Assembly (NCBI RefSeq): GCF_020497125.1
Contig: NC_059079.1
Span: forward strand, 49,983,114 to 50,047,113
Length of the DNA stretch: 64,000 nt
Origin: Mauremys mutica
Lineage: Eukaryota; Chordata; Testudines; Geoemydidae
Direction of reading: 5' to 3'
Shown: piece after piece, positions 1 to 13,300 of the stretch
Numbering within the stretch: position 1 is the stretch's first letter
Layout of the letters: every line of letters starts with the position of its first letter
Position numbers and translations under genes: made by a program
Notes under the pieces: generated by a model
What the model was told of the DNA's origin: nothing
Seen by the model: only the letters and a program-made list of their open reading frames with translations
Database searches by the model: none

Positions 1-1640
1 ATAGTTTTAGTAAAACTGCACTGCATTGAACTCTTTAAGGGTTAGGCACCTAAAAATAATTTTGAAGCAAAAAAACCAAATACATTTAGGTTTCAAATGA
101 AAACACCTATATTCAATTAGCAACCTAACAGAGAACTGCTACATTTCTAAAGATGTTACTGAGCCATATCACCCATTTTTACTGGGGAAGAAGTCATTTC
201 GCAAGTTCAGTAAACCAACTCTGATACTGAATATTTGCAAACACACATAATTCTCTGAATGAGTGTTCAGGGAATCATGTCATGTAAAATTTTTGCTATT
301 TGAAATGACAAAGTTTACTTTAAATGCTATAACTAGAATGGACAAGAAATGTACAAAATGAAATGTGTGCCCAAGTTACTAAAATGCTATGGTCTACATG
401 TCTTTGTATTGCAATCTCTATCGGGGCACTTGAGTTTATTGAAAAAGGTTGGAAGTTACTTATTGGACTGGCATGAATACTGATATCAGAAAATGTCAAA
501 GGTTTAAAGATGAGCTCGACATTCAAACTTGAAACCTTCTTTCCTGCAGGTTTCACAATAGCTGTAGAAATTGTTCAGCCTCTGGAAATGTCATAAATAT
601 ACCCAAATCTAGTTCATATAATACACCTAAATGATAGAAGAGAACATCCTTTCTTGATATTTTTCATTCTCAATTCAAATACATGCTCAGCTTTTCTGCA
701 AAGTGGTAAAACCAAGGACAAATGCTGAATGTGCACAGACATGGTTAGTTACAAACGCAAAGGACTTCTATGAGCACAGTGAGGAAGTACATGAGATCAT
801 GGTACAAATCTGTGGAAAAATTAAGGGCCAAATCCTTATCAACTGTAAATAAGTTTAGCTCCGAGAGTTACACTGATTTAGACTAGCTCAAGATCTGATC
901 CTTACACTCTAAAGCAAGAAAGACACTAGAGTAGCACCTTTACTTTTTAATATGCTTTTCACCCCTGCACACAGCAGAACAAACATCAGACCCAGGTGCC
1001 TTCAGTTAGTCTCTGATTTCCCAAAGTTCTGAGCAGTCACAAACTCTAGTGAAGTCAAGGGGAGCAATTGCTCAAGATCTTTGAAAGATCAAGCCATTTT
1101 TATTTAAGTGCTTAAATATGGTCCTTAGGGCCAACATTTTTAAACCAGCAGCCTAAAAGTCATTCTTTATTAATTAGTTTCCATTAGTTAACCACTGTCA
1201 TAGCAACAAGAAGATATAATGGCAGAATTGCATCTCAAATACTGAAAACCTTGTAAAAATTAAGTAATATGAGTAGTGCATTTTCTTTTAATTTCAGCTT
1301 CTGTATAGTTTCCCACAAAGCAGTAGACCCTGATGGATGTGATGATGTATTTCCTTTATATAGAAAAACTAGAGCTGGGTAAAAATTTACTGTCATAACT
1401 TTTTTTTCCCCCCACCACTGGAAAAGAGAGAAAAAAAAAGCAGATTCATGTTTACCAAAACATGTTGGAAATGTGCTGAATCTGGCACATTGTTTAGGTT
1501 AAAATTACCCCCCCCCACACACACACACATACCCAGAAATGTCTACGTGAATCCTTTCAATGTTATCAAAATAAAATGTTTGGATTTTTTGATCTACATT
1601 CACAATGAGGAGGAAGATGGGGAGTTTTGCCCTCACTTAT
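1..1640. other. no gene seen; AT-rich low-copy DNA
   Basis: No frame here has a recognisable domain or coding-like composition. Around 830-900 there is weak resemblance to the short ancient palindromic repeats found elsewhere in the window, and a C-run followed by (CA)n lies near 1511-1530. Nothing else is supported. Confidence 0.6.
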
Positions 1641-1644
1641 CTTA

Positions 1645-1766
1645 TAGCCCAGTGGTTGGGGCATTCACAAAGGGCTTGGGGGAGACAGATTTGAACCCTT
1701 GTTCTGGAGCAGAGACTTGAACCAATGTCTCCTCCCACTCTGGTAAGTGCCCTCACTGGTGTGGAG
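1645..1766. repeat. palindromic repeat with tRNA-like arms
   Basis: The left arm starts at agcccagtggttggggc and the right arm ends at taagtgccctcactggtg. The two arms are imperfect reverse complements. Each arm carries a sequence like a pol III A box (tggttggggcattcac) followed about 30 bases on by a B-box-like string (ttgaaccc, or ggttcaagtc on the other strand). Related arms lie at 1925-2015, 49375-49450 and 49555-49690. It could be a tRNA-derived foldback element or an old DNA transposon. The family name is unknown to me. Confidence 0.5.
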
Positions 1767-1771
1767 GCCAA

Positions 1772-1820
1772 GAATTAATTAATATAGGTTTGAAGGGATT
1801 AATTAATATAGGTTTAAAGC
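1772..1820 (+). repeat. two-copy tandem duplication, about 25 bp unit
   Basis: The unit attaattaatataggttt occurs twice in a row, separated by gaaggg, with one difference just after the unit. It is a small local duplication with no evident function. Confidence 0.7.
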
Positions 1821-4800
1821 GAGAACTTAGTTTTTCTTCGACACTGGACTATGGGATACACTGGGACAGGGTTCTCATTTTCTCCTAATGAAGCTTTACC
1901 ACATGGTATAAATAATTAAATATTCTTTAGACCAGGGGCTTGAAGCCAGGTTTCTCTCACAGTAACAGAATGCCCTAACCACAAAGCTAGATGGACAAAC
2001 ACTCTCCTTCTCCCTCCCTCTCCCCAATGACTGTACAAGTATTTGATACTAAGTTGAACAGCTTCAACAAAATACTTGAAAAATCATCGGGCTAGAGTCA
2101 GAGCAAGAATGAATTATTCTCTAATTCATGTATTAGCCTTGAGAACCACCTCACCTATTATAAATCTGGACAAGGTATTACCTTCTGAACTGAAGATGGG
2201 ATCCCTCCAACTTCATTATAGCTTCCTTCCACGCTCACCAAACAAATATTATATATTTTATTAATATAATATATTAATATACATTAGAGTGCTCTGAATT
2301 TCTCCCTTGACTCTGAAATTTTAGGCTGCCCATAGGGTTGCACACAAATGAGAAAAAGTAAGTGTCCTTCAAATAATATGATATAGCTAAAATATCTCCT
2401 GAAGTTCAGTGGGTGAAATTCATCCCATGCAAAAGGCCAGCACAAAGGACTAAGCACCACTCAAGTTCTCAAATAAGAACGGAAAGGGATTTATGTGCTG
2501 TAGTGGGTTTTGCTGGCCCCCTCCACTGGGGTAGACTTTATCCAACAGGATAAAGGCTCAGCTCATGTGTATCAGTCCCATAAGGATTATTGATCTAACC
2601 CCCAAATAGGTCCATTTCTGAATATTCATCATTCTTGTAAGGTAAAATAAGCTGATTCATTGTGCACTATTAGCAGTCTGTGCCACGTGGCTGGTTAATA
2701 GATCTTATCTTCTATAGAACAAATTTGCTTACTCACTCCCAAATTTGTTTATTCACCCACAAAAGAAATATAGAAAAAAAAATTAGATAACCACATGTAC
2801 AACCCATAATGTACACACAACAAGCACAGCACAGCTTCTGCAGCATGCCTGAAGCACACACACAAGTAAAAAAAATTGGGTAAAAAGCCTCTCTCCATGT
2901 TAGCTACAAAATTTAAGCAACAAGGTCTGTTACATGTGTAACCATTGTGAGAGAGTTCCTGATTCACATCAGAATAAGAGTTAGCATATTGAGGGGACAG
3001 TGAGTAGCTGAAATGGCTTGTAGGAACTTTTCCTTACTTTACCCTTTGGTTTTTCATCCAGAGATCAAACCTTCTCTCTGCTTCTCTTTATTTTGCTTAA
3101 GATAAGGAGCTGTTATGCTCTGTAAAATATTGCTTAGGAGGAATCATCCAATGAAGAGACAATTTTCTCATCCCCATGAATATTATTTTGGAAGACTTCA
3201 GGATTTTTAAAAGGCAGAGCACAAGAAGTAGTGAACCATCGGTGTGCATGAGGGATAGTGCTAATGAACAGAACACATTACTAGGTATATTCTTCCTAAA
3301 AAAAAAAAAAAGTCTCCCCTGAGCCAGGATAAACAAATGAATAAGAGCTATAGCAGAAAGGCATTCTGGGATTCTAGGAAAGCTGTCTGAAAGGGACAAT
3401 ACACTGCTTCATTGGACTTTCAGAACCTGAATCCTCACACAAACTTTATGCAAATGGAGAGCAGCATGTAGCCTGAGCACAGTAAGAAGCCTGATTTGGC
3501 TTCAGTGCTGCTGAAGCCATTGAGAGTGTTGCCACTAAACGCAATGGGAACACGAATGGGTCCCTAGCATCTGACTTTTTTATTTCAGTTTTTGAAAGTC
3601 TACAAAGAAGGCATCATCATTTGAAAAATATAAACCTACTGTGGACTTGTATAACCAAAGACAATAGTCCTCTATACAACATATGCACACAAGACAAGTT
3701 CTATCACGAGTGCGCAAAATATTCCACTTTGTTTGCACAACCTAGGTTCTACAACGTATGCAGGACTATTCTAGAACAAAACATTCACTGGTGTTTGTAA
3801 CATTTTGAACTCGCAATAAACACCTTGCTAGTACAAGGGCAACTGTGTTATAAATGGCAAGACAGGGTGCTGAACATGTGCTGCTTTGCTACTGTAATTA
3901 ACATTGGTAAGAATTGAAGTGGAGTGGAGGATCATGAGGAAGAAGAGACATTGATGTGCAAAGAACGATAGGTCATCCTCTTTATCGCAATAGTTCTCTG
4001 TACTTCAAACAATATTTTACTGAGATATTTATATTAAGCCAAGACAAAATTTTCATCTGGTCTGTAGTTGCTGTTGGGAAAAGTAAGATGGAATCTTGTC
4101 TCCTTGTCTCTTTCATAGTACCAACGCCAAAACATACTAAAAAGGAACTGAAATGCAAATTGAATTCTGAAATGCAAAGAAATATGGGAAATTCAAAAAA
4201 CAAAGTTTGGAAGAGCAAAACCATTCTTCACCACTTTCACTCTTACCCTGTTGTAAAAATCAAACTTTTACTGTTCTGGTTTCTAATGCAAATTGCACAT
4301 ACAAAACCTATTAGAATGTGTTGTGTCCAATCTGCTATGTGTGATGATAAAGATTTTACTCCTTATTGTGGTTATTCAATACTTTTAAACGGTATAAGGT
4401 GAGTATTGTGTGAGGTAAACTCTTCTCCCACACAAAAATTTACAAAATGTTTAAAACTCATCCATCACTAATTCCCCTGCCCCACCCCTTTCTCCCTCAA
4501 TCATTACAGAGCCGGATCTCTGAAGCAAGCAAGAGAGATTCCCTTATGTCTGGAAAAGGTTCCCAGGCTTGCAGCTGGAATCCTGCCCATCGTAATCAGG
4601 AGCCTGCTTCGTTCTCCTCCTTGTTCCCAAGTTACCAAAGAACTCTCTTCCCTGCCTTCAAAGGCTGACAATAATAAATCAGAGCTGAAAACAACAATCA
4701 GTTGTCATTTTAGTAGAAATGAATGGTTTGACTTTAATTACTTATGGGCTTTAAAAGGACTCTGTGGCCAAGAATGAGAGCAACAATGATCCTAACAGGA

Positions 4801-5734
4801 GCAAAAGGCAAAATGTTCCTCTGTTTATGGTATCTATTTTAATTACATGTGTAAGCAAAATCAAAGTCTTCCAAGTGCTACCATGGGTGGGAAGTACTGA
4901 AGTTAAGTTGTGTTGGTGTCTTCCGTGTGATCTAACAAGGCCTTTCTGACGCAGATCCTGGCTTCCCGGGGAATATCTTCCTGTTCTTTCAAGGCATTAA
5001 ATTGTAAACAACAGTGTTTTGTGCATTAAAATGACTTAACTTTGAGAACTCCCAGATGTGGAAAGTGAACTCAAAATCTTGCTCCAGGAAGGCTCAAGTG
5101 AAGCCATTTGTCAAAGTTCAATGTACTCCTGATCTATGCAGTGTCTCTATTCAGAGGGCACATATAGCATAATTATTTAAAAAACAAAATAAGGAGCTTT
5201 ACAGAGGGGAAAACACTGGAATATCAAACATTTCCAATATAAATGCTTTACTAGAGTTCAAAGATGGCCCTACTGATATATATACCCTGTCTTATTTATC
5301 CATAAGGAATTAAAAAAACCTGTCATACTTCAAACTTAATTAAAACATGTTCAAGGGCAAATAAATCTACATGAATGTAAACTTTAAGGGTTTCTCTAAT
5401 AACTCAGTAAAACCTGAGCCCAAAGGGATGCAATAAGAATTAATTAAAGTCATTCTTTACAAATAATTTACTAACAGGATCTTCTGAAAACTGAAGAGTT
5501 GGAAATAATTTATTGCTAGAAAGAAAATTAAATATTTTTCTAGGAAAGTTCCCATTCATTTTAATAGTATTACCATTCTCAAATCAATTATTGTTTCCTT
5601 GGTCCTTGTGTTTTCTCCTTAGCAGAGAACAAATGAAAAAGCAAACAAAATCACATTTGGTAACTTTGCCTTGACTCTTAAAAGGATGTCACATGTATTG
5701 TATAGACATAACAGCGACAAGGAACTCTTCAAAT
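1821..5734. other. no gene seen; low-copy AT-rich DNA
   Basis: Contains a single tRNA-like arm at about 1925-2015, an AT-rich tract at 2255-2285, and a mild resemblance around 2405-2570 to a palindromic ancient repeat. The longest frame (148 codons from 3956) has no recognisable domain and AT-rich composition like its surroundings, so I do not call it a gene. Confidence 0.55.
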
Positions 5735-6045
5735 ACCAGCGAGCAGCGAGCAGCGTGACCTGTGACTGTTCAGTTTCTTTACAGAGAAGCTGAACCTGCC
5801 CAGTTACTGTTGACTCTCCTGGTTTCTTTATTCATTAAATGTCGCCAGTCATTCCTTCCTCCGGGAAAGCAAGGGCAGACAATCATTTCGATCACGTTTT
5901 CCATGAAATGCCCTGGCACACGCCATAGCGTGGCAACAATGGACCCTATTTTGCCTTTTGTGTATGTCACCGTATGTGTACTGTATGCCGCTGATAGAGG
6001 CGGACCAGCAGCGCTACGCAGCAGCATGCTTATGCTTTTGCATGA

Positions 6046-6800
6046 CAGCAGCGATGGTTACCAGGCATACTGCACCGTCTACCATACCATGAACTGGTAA
6101 GAAGACGGTAATAAGCTGGTCATGGTTACCTGTCCTTTTGCACTGCGCCATTTGGTGCTGTCATAAGTGCCCCTGGTCGATCAGCCAGGGGCGCAAAAGC
6201 AAAATTTGGGAATGACTCCCGAGTCAATCCCTCCTTTTTGGGTATCTAAAAATAGAATCAGTCCTGCCTAGATTATGTGCAAGTGTACTAGAGAACCACT
6301 GTATCATACAACCAGAGACCACAGCTGCTCTCTGTCCAATCCTGCATAAATTTTGAGCTGAACGCTATTCACAGGGTGTGCTCCTGAAACAACCCCAGCT
6401 GTTCATTCCGTTCTTCCCCCAGCCTTCCTGGGTTCCAGTACCATTGTCCCCCCACTTGTGTGATGAAGTAATATAGAATGCATATAGACACAGGTAGTCG
6501 TTTGTGAGAAATGAGTGGAAGGAAGCCTCCAGCTGCAATGATAGTCCAGAGATGACATTAAGGGGTGTGGAGGAGGGAGCCACTCATCCCTCTGCTAGTC
6601 CAGGGGCAATTGAATCTTTTCTTTACAATGAAGGGTGGGGGCTGATGGATCTCAGCCCCCTGTTGCAATGATGAGGACGGTTACCAGCCATACTGCACCA
6701 TCTACCATGAAAAATTAGCAACAGGCGGCCTTGACCGACCGGTCCCAAGCAAGTTGGTACGGTTGTCATGGTTACCAGCCCTTTTGCACTGCCCCATGTG
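6046..6800. repeat. internal direct and inverted duplications of copy 1
   Basis: About 110 bases from 6046 (ggttaccaggcatactgcac ... cccttttgcactgc-like end) recur in direct orientation at about 6668-6800. Next to them, 5966-6012 is an inverted copy of 6889-6938, with the shared string atacggtgacat readable on opposite strands. This shows an internal rearrangement of the element. Confidence 0.65.
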
Positions 6801-7277
6801 CCAATAGGCTGATGATGAGGATGGATTTCCATCGTTTTGTACCATCAGCCATCCATAGCGTGGGGGGAGCAAGGATGTTGGTGTTGAGTGCTGCACCATC
6901 GCGTCTATCTGCAGCATTCAGTACAGATACGGTGACATGTAAAAGAGTCAACAGAGGATTGTTTTCCCTTTAACTTCTGGGGGTCGGGGGGGTGCGTAAA
7001 TTGCCGAGCTATGCCCCGTCCCACCGCGGACACTGTGTTTGACCCTAGAAGCATTTGGAGATCAGCCAAGAATGCAAATGCTTTTCGGAGACAGCAGGAA
7101 CTGTGGGATACCTTGCGTCCTCGTTCCCCCCTCCCTCCATGAGCGTCCATTTGATTCTTTGGCTTTCCGTTACGCTCGTCACGCAGCTGCGTGCTGAGTC
7201 TGTGCTATGCCGTCTGTCCGTTTATTTATTAAAAATACTTTGGACCAGGCGTAACGTAACATTTCTTCCCCTACTTA

Positions 7278-7595
7278 GATGCAGGAGTCTCCGAGCGAGA
7301 TCACCGTGAGGACAGGCACTGAAGGAGATAGAGAGCGCATGCTGCGTGAAATCTAGCACGAACCACGGACCTATGCAGCCGTGCTCTGGGAGGCAGTGCT
7401 CCCTGAATACCGCATGAAAGCCCTGCGCGGAAAAGTGTGCTATCACGGAGCACCCAATAAGGCAGCTCTCCCAGGAACCTCCTGCTGATGCTTATCGATT
7501 AACGGCAGGAGAGCTTCGTGGCGTTCTCCCAGGAGGATTTCTGTTCTATCACCATATATACAGAGACCTCCTTTTCACACACTTCAGATTCCTGT
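7278..7595 (+). pseudogene. opposite-strand exon of Harbinger-like element, copy 1
   Basis: A splice-acceptor-like tract (ttcttcccctacttag) ends just before an ATG that opens a frame on the strand opposite the Myb/SANT gene. The frame reads through ERML, then a TAG stop, then YAAVLWEAVLPEY, GKVCYHG and NKAAL. A second stop and a frame change follow, after which ESF and EDFCSITIY can be read. The same blocks in the same order occur in copy 2 at 42797-43132 (ERML, YAAMLCYAVIPDY, GKVSYHG, NKAVL, ESF, EDFRSIPI). I do not recognise the family. The gene is broken here by stops and a frameshift. Confidence 0.6.
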
Positions 7596-7634
7596 TATAT
7601 TAAGAATAAAAGTTAACATGGTTAAAGCACTTAC

Positions 7635-8133
7635 CGACTGCTCCTACCCCTGATTCAGGATCCGGGTTCCTGGCCGGGGAGGGTTGGTAGGGGATCTCCG
7701 TGAGGGTGATGAAGAGATCCTGGCTGTCGGGGAAACCAGCGTTGTAAGCGCTGTCGCCTGCCTCGTCCTCCACAAACCCTTCCTCATCTTCCCCGTCCGT
7801 GAACATCGTCGAGGAACTGTCCGTCGACACTGTCCCATCATCAGAGTCCATGGTCACTGGTGGGGCAGTGGTGGCAGGCTCCGTAGCGTCCGTTGGCCGC
7901 TTTGATTTTTTGGTAGCCTTGTCTGGGGTCCTTGATTTTCACGCGGCGCTGCGTTGCATGACGGCTGTATCCTCAGTCTGTATCATGGCTTTGGAGACCT
8001 TCTCGTAGGTCTTTGCATTCCGTTCGTTGGAGCGCAGCTCCGAAAGCACAGACTCCTCGCCCCACACACCGATCAGATCCAAGAGTTCCCGGTCAGTCTA
8101 TGCCGGGTCCCTCTTTCTATTCAGAGATTACAT
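7635..8133 (-). pseudogene. Myb/SANT-like transposon protein, copy 1, broken
   Basis: On the minus strand a degenerate start near 8133 leads into a trihelix Myb/SANT-like domain of the Myb_DNA-bind_4 type. Recognisable blocks are DRELLDLIGVWGEESVL, SELRSNERNAKTYEKVSKAM and, after a frameshift at the residues preceding VKIK, QGYQKIKAANGR. The C-terminal part continues with an acidic stretch and GFPDSQDLFITL. The equivalent of a conserved tryptophan near the start is a TAG stop. The exon ends at a GTAAGT donor (7628-7634). Copy 2 encodes the same protein. In related DNA transposons such proteins bind the element ends; that role is inferred, not shown. Confidence 0.7.
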
Positions 8134-8550
8134 GAACTCCTCTGCTGGAGAGCTCTGCATTGCTGCCGGTGCTGCGGAGCTCGCCCCGATGTGCAACCAG
8201 AACGTCAGATTCAAACAGCCCAGACAGGAAAATGAATTCAAATTTTCGCGGGTCATTTCCTGTGTGGCTGGGCAGAGAATCCAAGCTCGGGCTGCTGTCC
8301 AGAGCGTCAACAGAGTGGTGCAGTGTGGGATAGCTCCCGGAGCTACTAAGTTCGATTTCCATCCACACCTAGCCTAATTCGAACTAGCCATGTCGAATTT
8401 AGCCTTACTCCACCTGCCGGGGTGGAGTACCAAATTCGAACTAAAGAGCCCTCTAGTTCGAATTAAATGGCTTCCTGGTGTGGACGGTTGAGCGGTTAGT
8501 TCGAATTAACGCTGCTAAATTCGAATTAAAGTCCTAGTGTAGACCAGGCC

Positions 8551-8819
8551 ATACATAATGTTACAAGAACACAAGCATTCAAAAGTTAAGAAATGCCAGA
8601 ATTAAGAGGTGCAGTCTCCTCCTTACTGCTACCCCCGCCCCTCCAAACAGCTTACAGTCCCAGTCTCCTTGCCCAGCCAGTTTTAGTCCCTTCACCCCAA
8701 TTCTCAGTCTATTTCCCTCTTACACTCCACCAATCCCAGTCTCCCCTGCCCACTCTTCTCCTTCTGCCCATACCCTCTCCACAGGCTGGGGGAGGGTGGT
8801 GGTGGTTCTCCTCAGCATT
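8551..8819. other. pyrimidine-rich spacer
   Basis: From about 8600 the DNA is C/T-rich with repeated cccagtctcc strings. No gene is supported. Confidence 0.5.
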
Positions 8820-9425
8820 CTAATCAGAAACCTTTCTTCTCCACATTGCCTTTTGTGCTCTCAATGAACCCTCCTTCTAGACACAAGAAATCTCCTCGCT
8901 TTCAGTTCAGGTGCCCAAACTTTGACCCAGCCTGGCCTACAGCAGACCAGAGCCACAATTGCAGGGAAAGTCGTGCTCTGCCCCAAGTTGGAACATGCCC
9001 AGTGTGACAGAAGAATCATCAGGAAATTTAGTTGCTAAAATATTAGTGTCTACTTAGCATGTGCAAAAGATGCTTATTCAAAGGCTTATAACTTGACCAG
9101 ATTTTCACAGGGGTTGCAAAAGGCATATCCTTGACACAAAGGCCACCCCTTTGACAAATATCAAGTTGCTGATCCAAAATATGGGTGATACTAGAGCTTT
9201 TCAAATAAAGGTCACCAGAATTTTCTAACATGTGCAAAACGACTTATTGAAATGAATCTCATTCTCAGAAACACCTGAACAGTTTTGGCTGAAATTAAAA
9301 ACAAAACAAAAATCAGTCTGAGACAGACAACCAACATGGAAACTTTCTGTCCAAACAATTAAAGTTTGAAAAAGTTGTAAGCAGCATCTTACAATGGGAA
9401 ATGCCGGACAACATTAATAATAGGT
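8820..9425 (+). repeat. dispersed repeat X, copy A
   Basis: About 600 bases that align end to end with 32757-33385. Shared landmarks in order are tcagttcaggtgcccaaac, ttgctaaaat, a ttataactt.gccaaa-like block, ccttgacacaa, caagttgctgatccaaa-like and aagttgtaagca, ending in a gggaaatgccggacaac-like string. No coding frame is shared. I do not know the family. It is an interspersed repeat by virtue of two diverged copies in one window. Confidence 0.65.
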
Positions 9426-9971
9426 GGTGATTCCAGCTCCTCCTGTAATTTAAATATTTTAGATTATTTTACTGGAGACAGGCAAAGCCCGAGTGGCTGT
9501 CCTTTTACAAAACATCATTGGGTAGTTCAGATCCAAGTCCAACTATTTTTAAACATAAAATTTAGGTTGGTTTTGGCAAATAGAGGTGGTCATCTTTTAT
9601 ACCCTACTATTGCTGTTATAACTACATTAAGGGCAAGATTCCTCTTAGCTCGCAGAAGGCAGCAAGTGGCACGTAACATGTTCAGTCTTAATGGGGGCCT
9701 ATTACAGCAACCCTGCCTTTGATTAAAACATAAGAAAGCTCCATCTTCTATCCCTGACTTCATAAGTAGTGCTTCCCCAGCTCCCCCTCCTTTTTCAGTG
9801 TATTTTCACTACTGATGGTGTTAACTTATTCCTCAGCATGGGCTACCTACATCAACAGTCTACGCGAGAAGGGGGAAAAGCAATTTCTGCTTGTCTATCA
9901 GTTGCAGTTGGTTAGGGAACATGCAGAAAGGTGCATGGGCTAAGCCAGCACACTAGAATAATCTTCTAGTA
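9426..9971. other. no gene seen
   Basis: Low-copy sequence. Nothing identifiable. Confidence 0.5.
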
Positions 9972-9979
9972 GAATAGAC

Positions 9980-10368
9980 CAGTGGTTCTCAAGCAGGGGT
10001 ACACAGAAGTCTTCCAGGGGGTACATCATCTCATCTAGATATCTGCCTAGTTTTACAACAGGCTACGTAAAAAGCACTAGCGAAGTCAGTACAAACTAAA
10101 ATTTCATACAATGAAATATTTATACTGCTCTATATACTATACCCTGAAATGTAAGTAGAATATTTGTATTCCAAATGATTTATTTTATAATGATATAGTA
10201 AAAATGAGAAAGTACACAATTTTTCACTAATAGTGTGCTATGACACTTTTGTATTTTTATGTCTGATTTTGTAAGCAAGTAGTATTGAAGTGAGGTAACT
10301 TGGGAGTACGCAAAACAAATCAGACTCCTGAAAGGGGTAAAGTAGTCTGGAAAGGTTGAGAACCACCA
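9980..10368. mobile_element. hAT MITE, 389 bp
   Basis: Begins cagtggttctcaa and ends ttgagaaccacca, an inverted terminal repeat. Flanked by 8-bp duplications gaatagac (9972-9979) and gtatagac (10369-10376), 7 of 8 identical. The interior is AT-rich and non-coding. An 8-bp duplication and CAGTGGTTCTCAA ends are typical of the hAT superfamily. Confidence 0.9.
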
Positions 10369-10376
10369 GTATAGAC

Positions 10377-13300
10377 AAGTACCCGATTACTTCCTGTTAG
10401 AGGGAAAAGTGGAAGCCACGGAGGCAATTGTGACTTAGATTCACAATTTGTTCTCTGAACTGCTCCACTGGTGGCTTAGCTACATATTGCCCCTTACCAG
10501 GAGCTGGGAGTAATGTCTCCATCTAGCCCTAAATAATTAACACAGAAGTTCTAAAAGTATAATATAAACAAACAGCAAAAATGACAAAAGAATATTTTGT
10601 TTTTCACTCAGTTTAGGCAATGAAAATAAACTGGAATATTCACCAAATGCAATTCCATACAACTTGAAGTACTGTGCTACGAAAATACAGGCATCACCCA
10701 TTACAAAAACCAGACACAATTGGACGGAATCACAACAAACTGGATCTCAGACCAAATCCCAGACTCCTAGCATGTACTTGGGAATTTTATTCACTTTTGC
10801 TGACACCAGTTCAGATCCCCAGTTGGCAGCTACAATATGAGCATTCTTTAGCGTAGACAAGGTTCTAAGAGCATAGTCCACTGAAGTCAACAGGACTATT
10901 GCATCAGTACAGTGAGCAGCATTTGACCCTCTGCTTGCCGCAGTTATATACATTGTCCATTTTCTCCAGTGAGATTATACTCAAGCCTTGTCTGTTCTAG
11001 TGATGGCTTCCAACGTTGCCAATACTTTTCACCCAGACAATACATTCAGACTTTATGCAGGTAGAAGGTAAAGGATTTAAATCTAGTCCCCCATCCCAAT
11101 ACCTGGACATTGGGCTACAGTAGGTGGGTAGTTCTACAACTGCTATTCCTGCCTATGACTTAGATAAAGTTGTCACAGCCCCTTCAGTGACCAGTTGCAA
11201 AAGATTTATGACCACTAGATCCATACACACTCAGATCTGCAGCCTCTCCTTCGGCCTTCTCTGACTATAAACTTGCCTACCAGCCTACAATGGGGCTAGT
11301 GAGGTGACCATATTCAGGATGCAGAAGGATCCACCTGCAGTGCCCCCCGCCATGCTCTTATGACATAAGTGGTGCAGAGGGCCTTGCACTTACTTACTAC
11401 CCAATAGATTAATTTCACCTAAAACGCCTACTGAAATTCAATGAAAGAATGCAAATCTCTCTTCTCAAAAAGTTTTAGAATAAGAGAAAGAACAAGGAGT
11501 CAGTAGGAAAATCAATAAGCTTGCCACCCCCCAGTATAAAGGGTCCCTTCCATGATAAAATTATAGTACTATAACTGCTGCAATGCTGCTAACTTTTCAG
11601 ATGTGGAGCCTTACCATCCTGCTGATCTGCTCACAGACTCTCCCTTTAAGAGTTGGCACTCTCTTTCATGATATGTTAACTACAGCCAGGGAACAGGTGC
11701 ATGTTGTATAGACAAGTACCTAGGAGAATATCTGAACACATTGTTTCCAACAACTACTGCTGGGACAAATGCATAATAAGTTAAGCACAGTGAAGGAGTT
11801 CTAAAATTGCTAGTTAAAAAAGGAGCAATATACAACATGAGCAAAAGGACACCTTAAATGTATTATAAATACAGAAAAAAATCCCCCCCATTGGAATGAG
11901 GGGAAAAATAACTTTAAAAACCCTAAAATGCCATACCTTTCACACAAACATCCCCCCCAAAAAACACCACCACCAAGATGAAGTGTCAGCAATACAGAGC
12001 AACAATGTACCTGCTTTGTATCACTTTGTAGAAAAAAAATAATCCCTTTCAAGATGCTCTCTTCAAGTGTGAAAAATGTTTTATGCATGGTAATATTCTG
12101 TCTCCTTGAAGCATACAAAATGATTGTGCAGCATGTAGATGGAGTTAATTATTTTTTCTTTACTTTTAACATATATGATGGAGTACTTATGTTGAACCCC
12201 TATTTAGAGCATATATTATCTACATAGATAGCAGCACCTGCCATAAAACACTTGGCTAAATTCTTGGTCTTTTTTCACCCACTTTATGTTGTTCTTTTGG
12301 TTGAAAGGCAGCTTCATAGCCCACTGGGGATTGTCCAGGCAGCATAAAGCCAGAAAACCAACTCTACACCATCAGGTACTGGCCACCCCTCTTTAGTCAT
12401 AGGTGATGTTCAGGGAACATCTTGAGAGTGTGACCAGACCACTTTGCACTCCAGAAATCCTAGGCTAGTGCAGTGGTATGTCTAAGAGCAGAAGCCCTGA
12501 AGCACCTCCAAGTTACGTGGGTAGGAGAACTGACTCCCTGCTGTCCCAGAAGTAGGATGTGGGAACGTAAAGTTGATATGCCATCCTTTGAGTCCCGCAT
12601 CAAGCAGAGCTTGCCCTGACCTAAGAATCTCACACATCATTTCTCCTGCATTGTAACATGACATTACCTAGAGTTGTACTTGCCCTAATATTTACTTCTG
12701 ATCATTTTCAATTCAAGTTTTAAAATGATGGAAGTGACACAGCTAGGAGCAATTTCTCCTTTATAACATTGGTTGGGAATTAAGTTAACACACATCCGCA
12801 ACTAAACCTTACAAGCCTGGGCCATGAATAGCTCTCTCCTATAGATTTATTCCCTTTTGATGTTCTTAGTGAGCTGTCAATTTACTCACTGAAAAGTCTG
12901 TGGTGGGGGAGACATGGTAATTTGTGTTTTTTTATTGTTTGTTTTACATTTGTTTAACAGTTTGTCTGAGTTTGGAAGCCAAATTCAAGAAGTTTGCATT
13001 TCATAAAGGAAACGTGTCCTAACCAAAGAACCTCAGTAATACAGTCACATCGCAGCTTGTTTACAATGATAAAAACTGAACTCTCTGACATCTACTGCTG
13101 ACTTGCTGGGAATAGCTAAGAAGATTGCACGGAAATGGGCTATTAAAGAAAGAGCAACTCACTTTTAATTTTTGCTGGAAGAAAAGAAAGACTTTGCCAA
13201 ACTTTTGTAAAGTCAAACTTATAATTATCACTCACAAAAGGTAAATTTATTGCACTTAAAGCCAGTAAGGCATTTTTAAATTTAAATATATCACTTTCAT

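Larger units (their letters stand above)
5735..8550 (-). mobile_element. PIF/Harbinger-like element, copy 1, rearranged
   Basis: The right end at 8550 reads, on the minus strand, GGCCTGGTCTACACTAGG, closely matching the left end of copy 2 at 41797. Inward from it come subterminal repeats of the gaattcgaa type and then a broken Myb/SANT-like gene on the minus strand. A plus-strand exon (7278-7595) homologous to the antisense frame of copy 2 follows. The left third (5735-7100) is GC-richer than its surroundings and contains direct and inverted duplications. I cannot find the matching left terminal repeat, so the left boundary is approximate. No DDE transposase is visible. This is probably a non-autonomous, internally rearranged relic. 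Confidence 0.7.

Noticed and set aside
3956..4402. A 148-codon frame in unique DNA
   Set aside because: No recognisable domain, no splice context, and an overlapping antisense frame of 80 codons. Likely chance.
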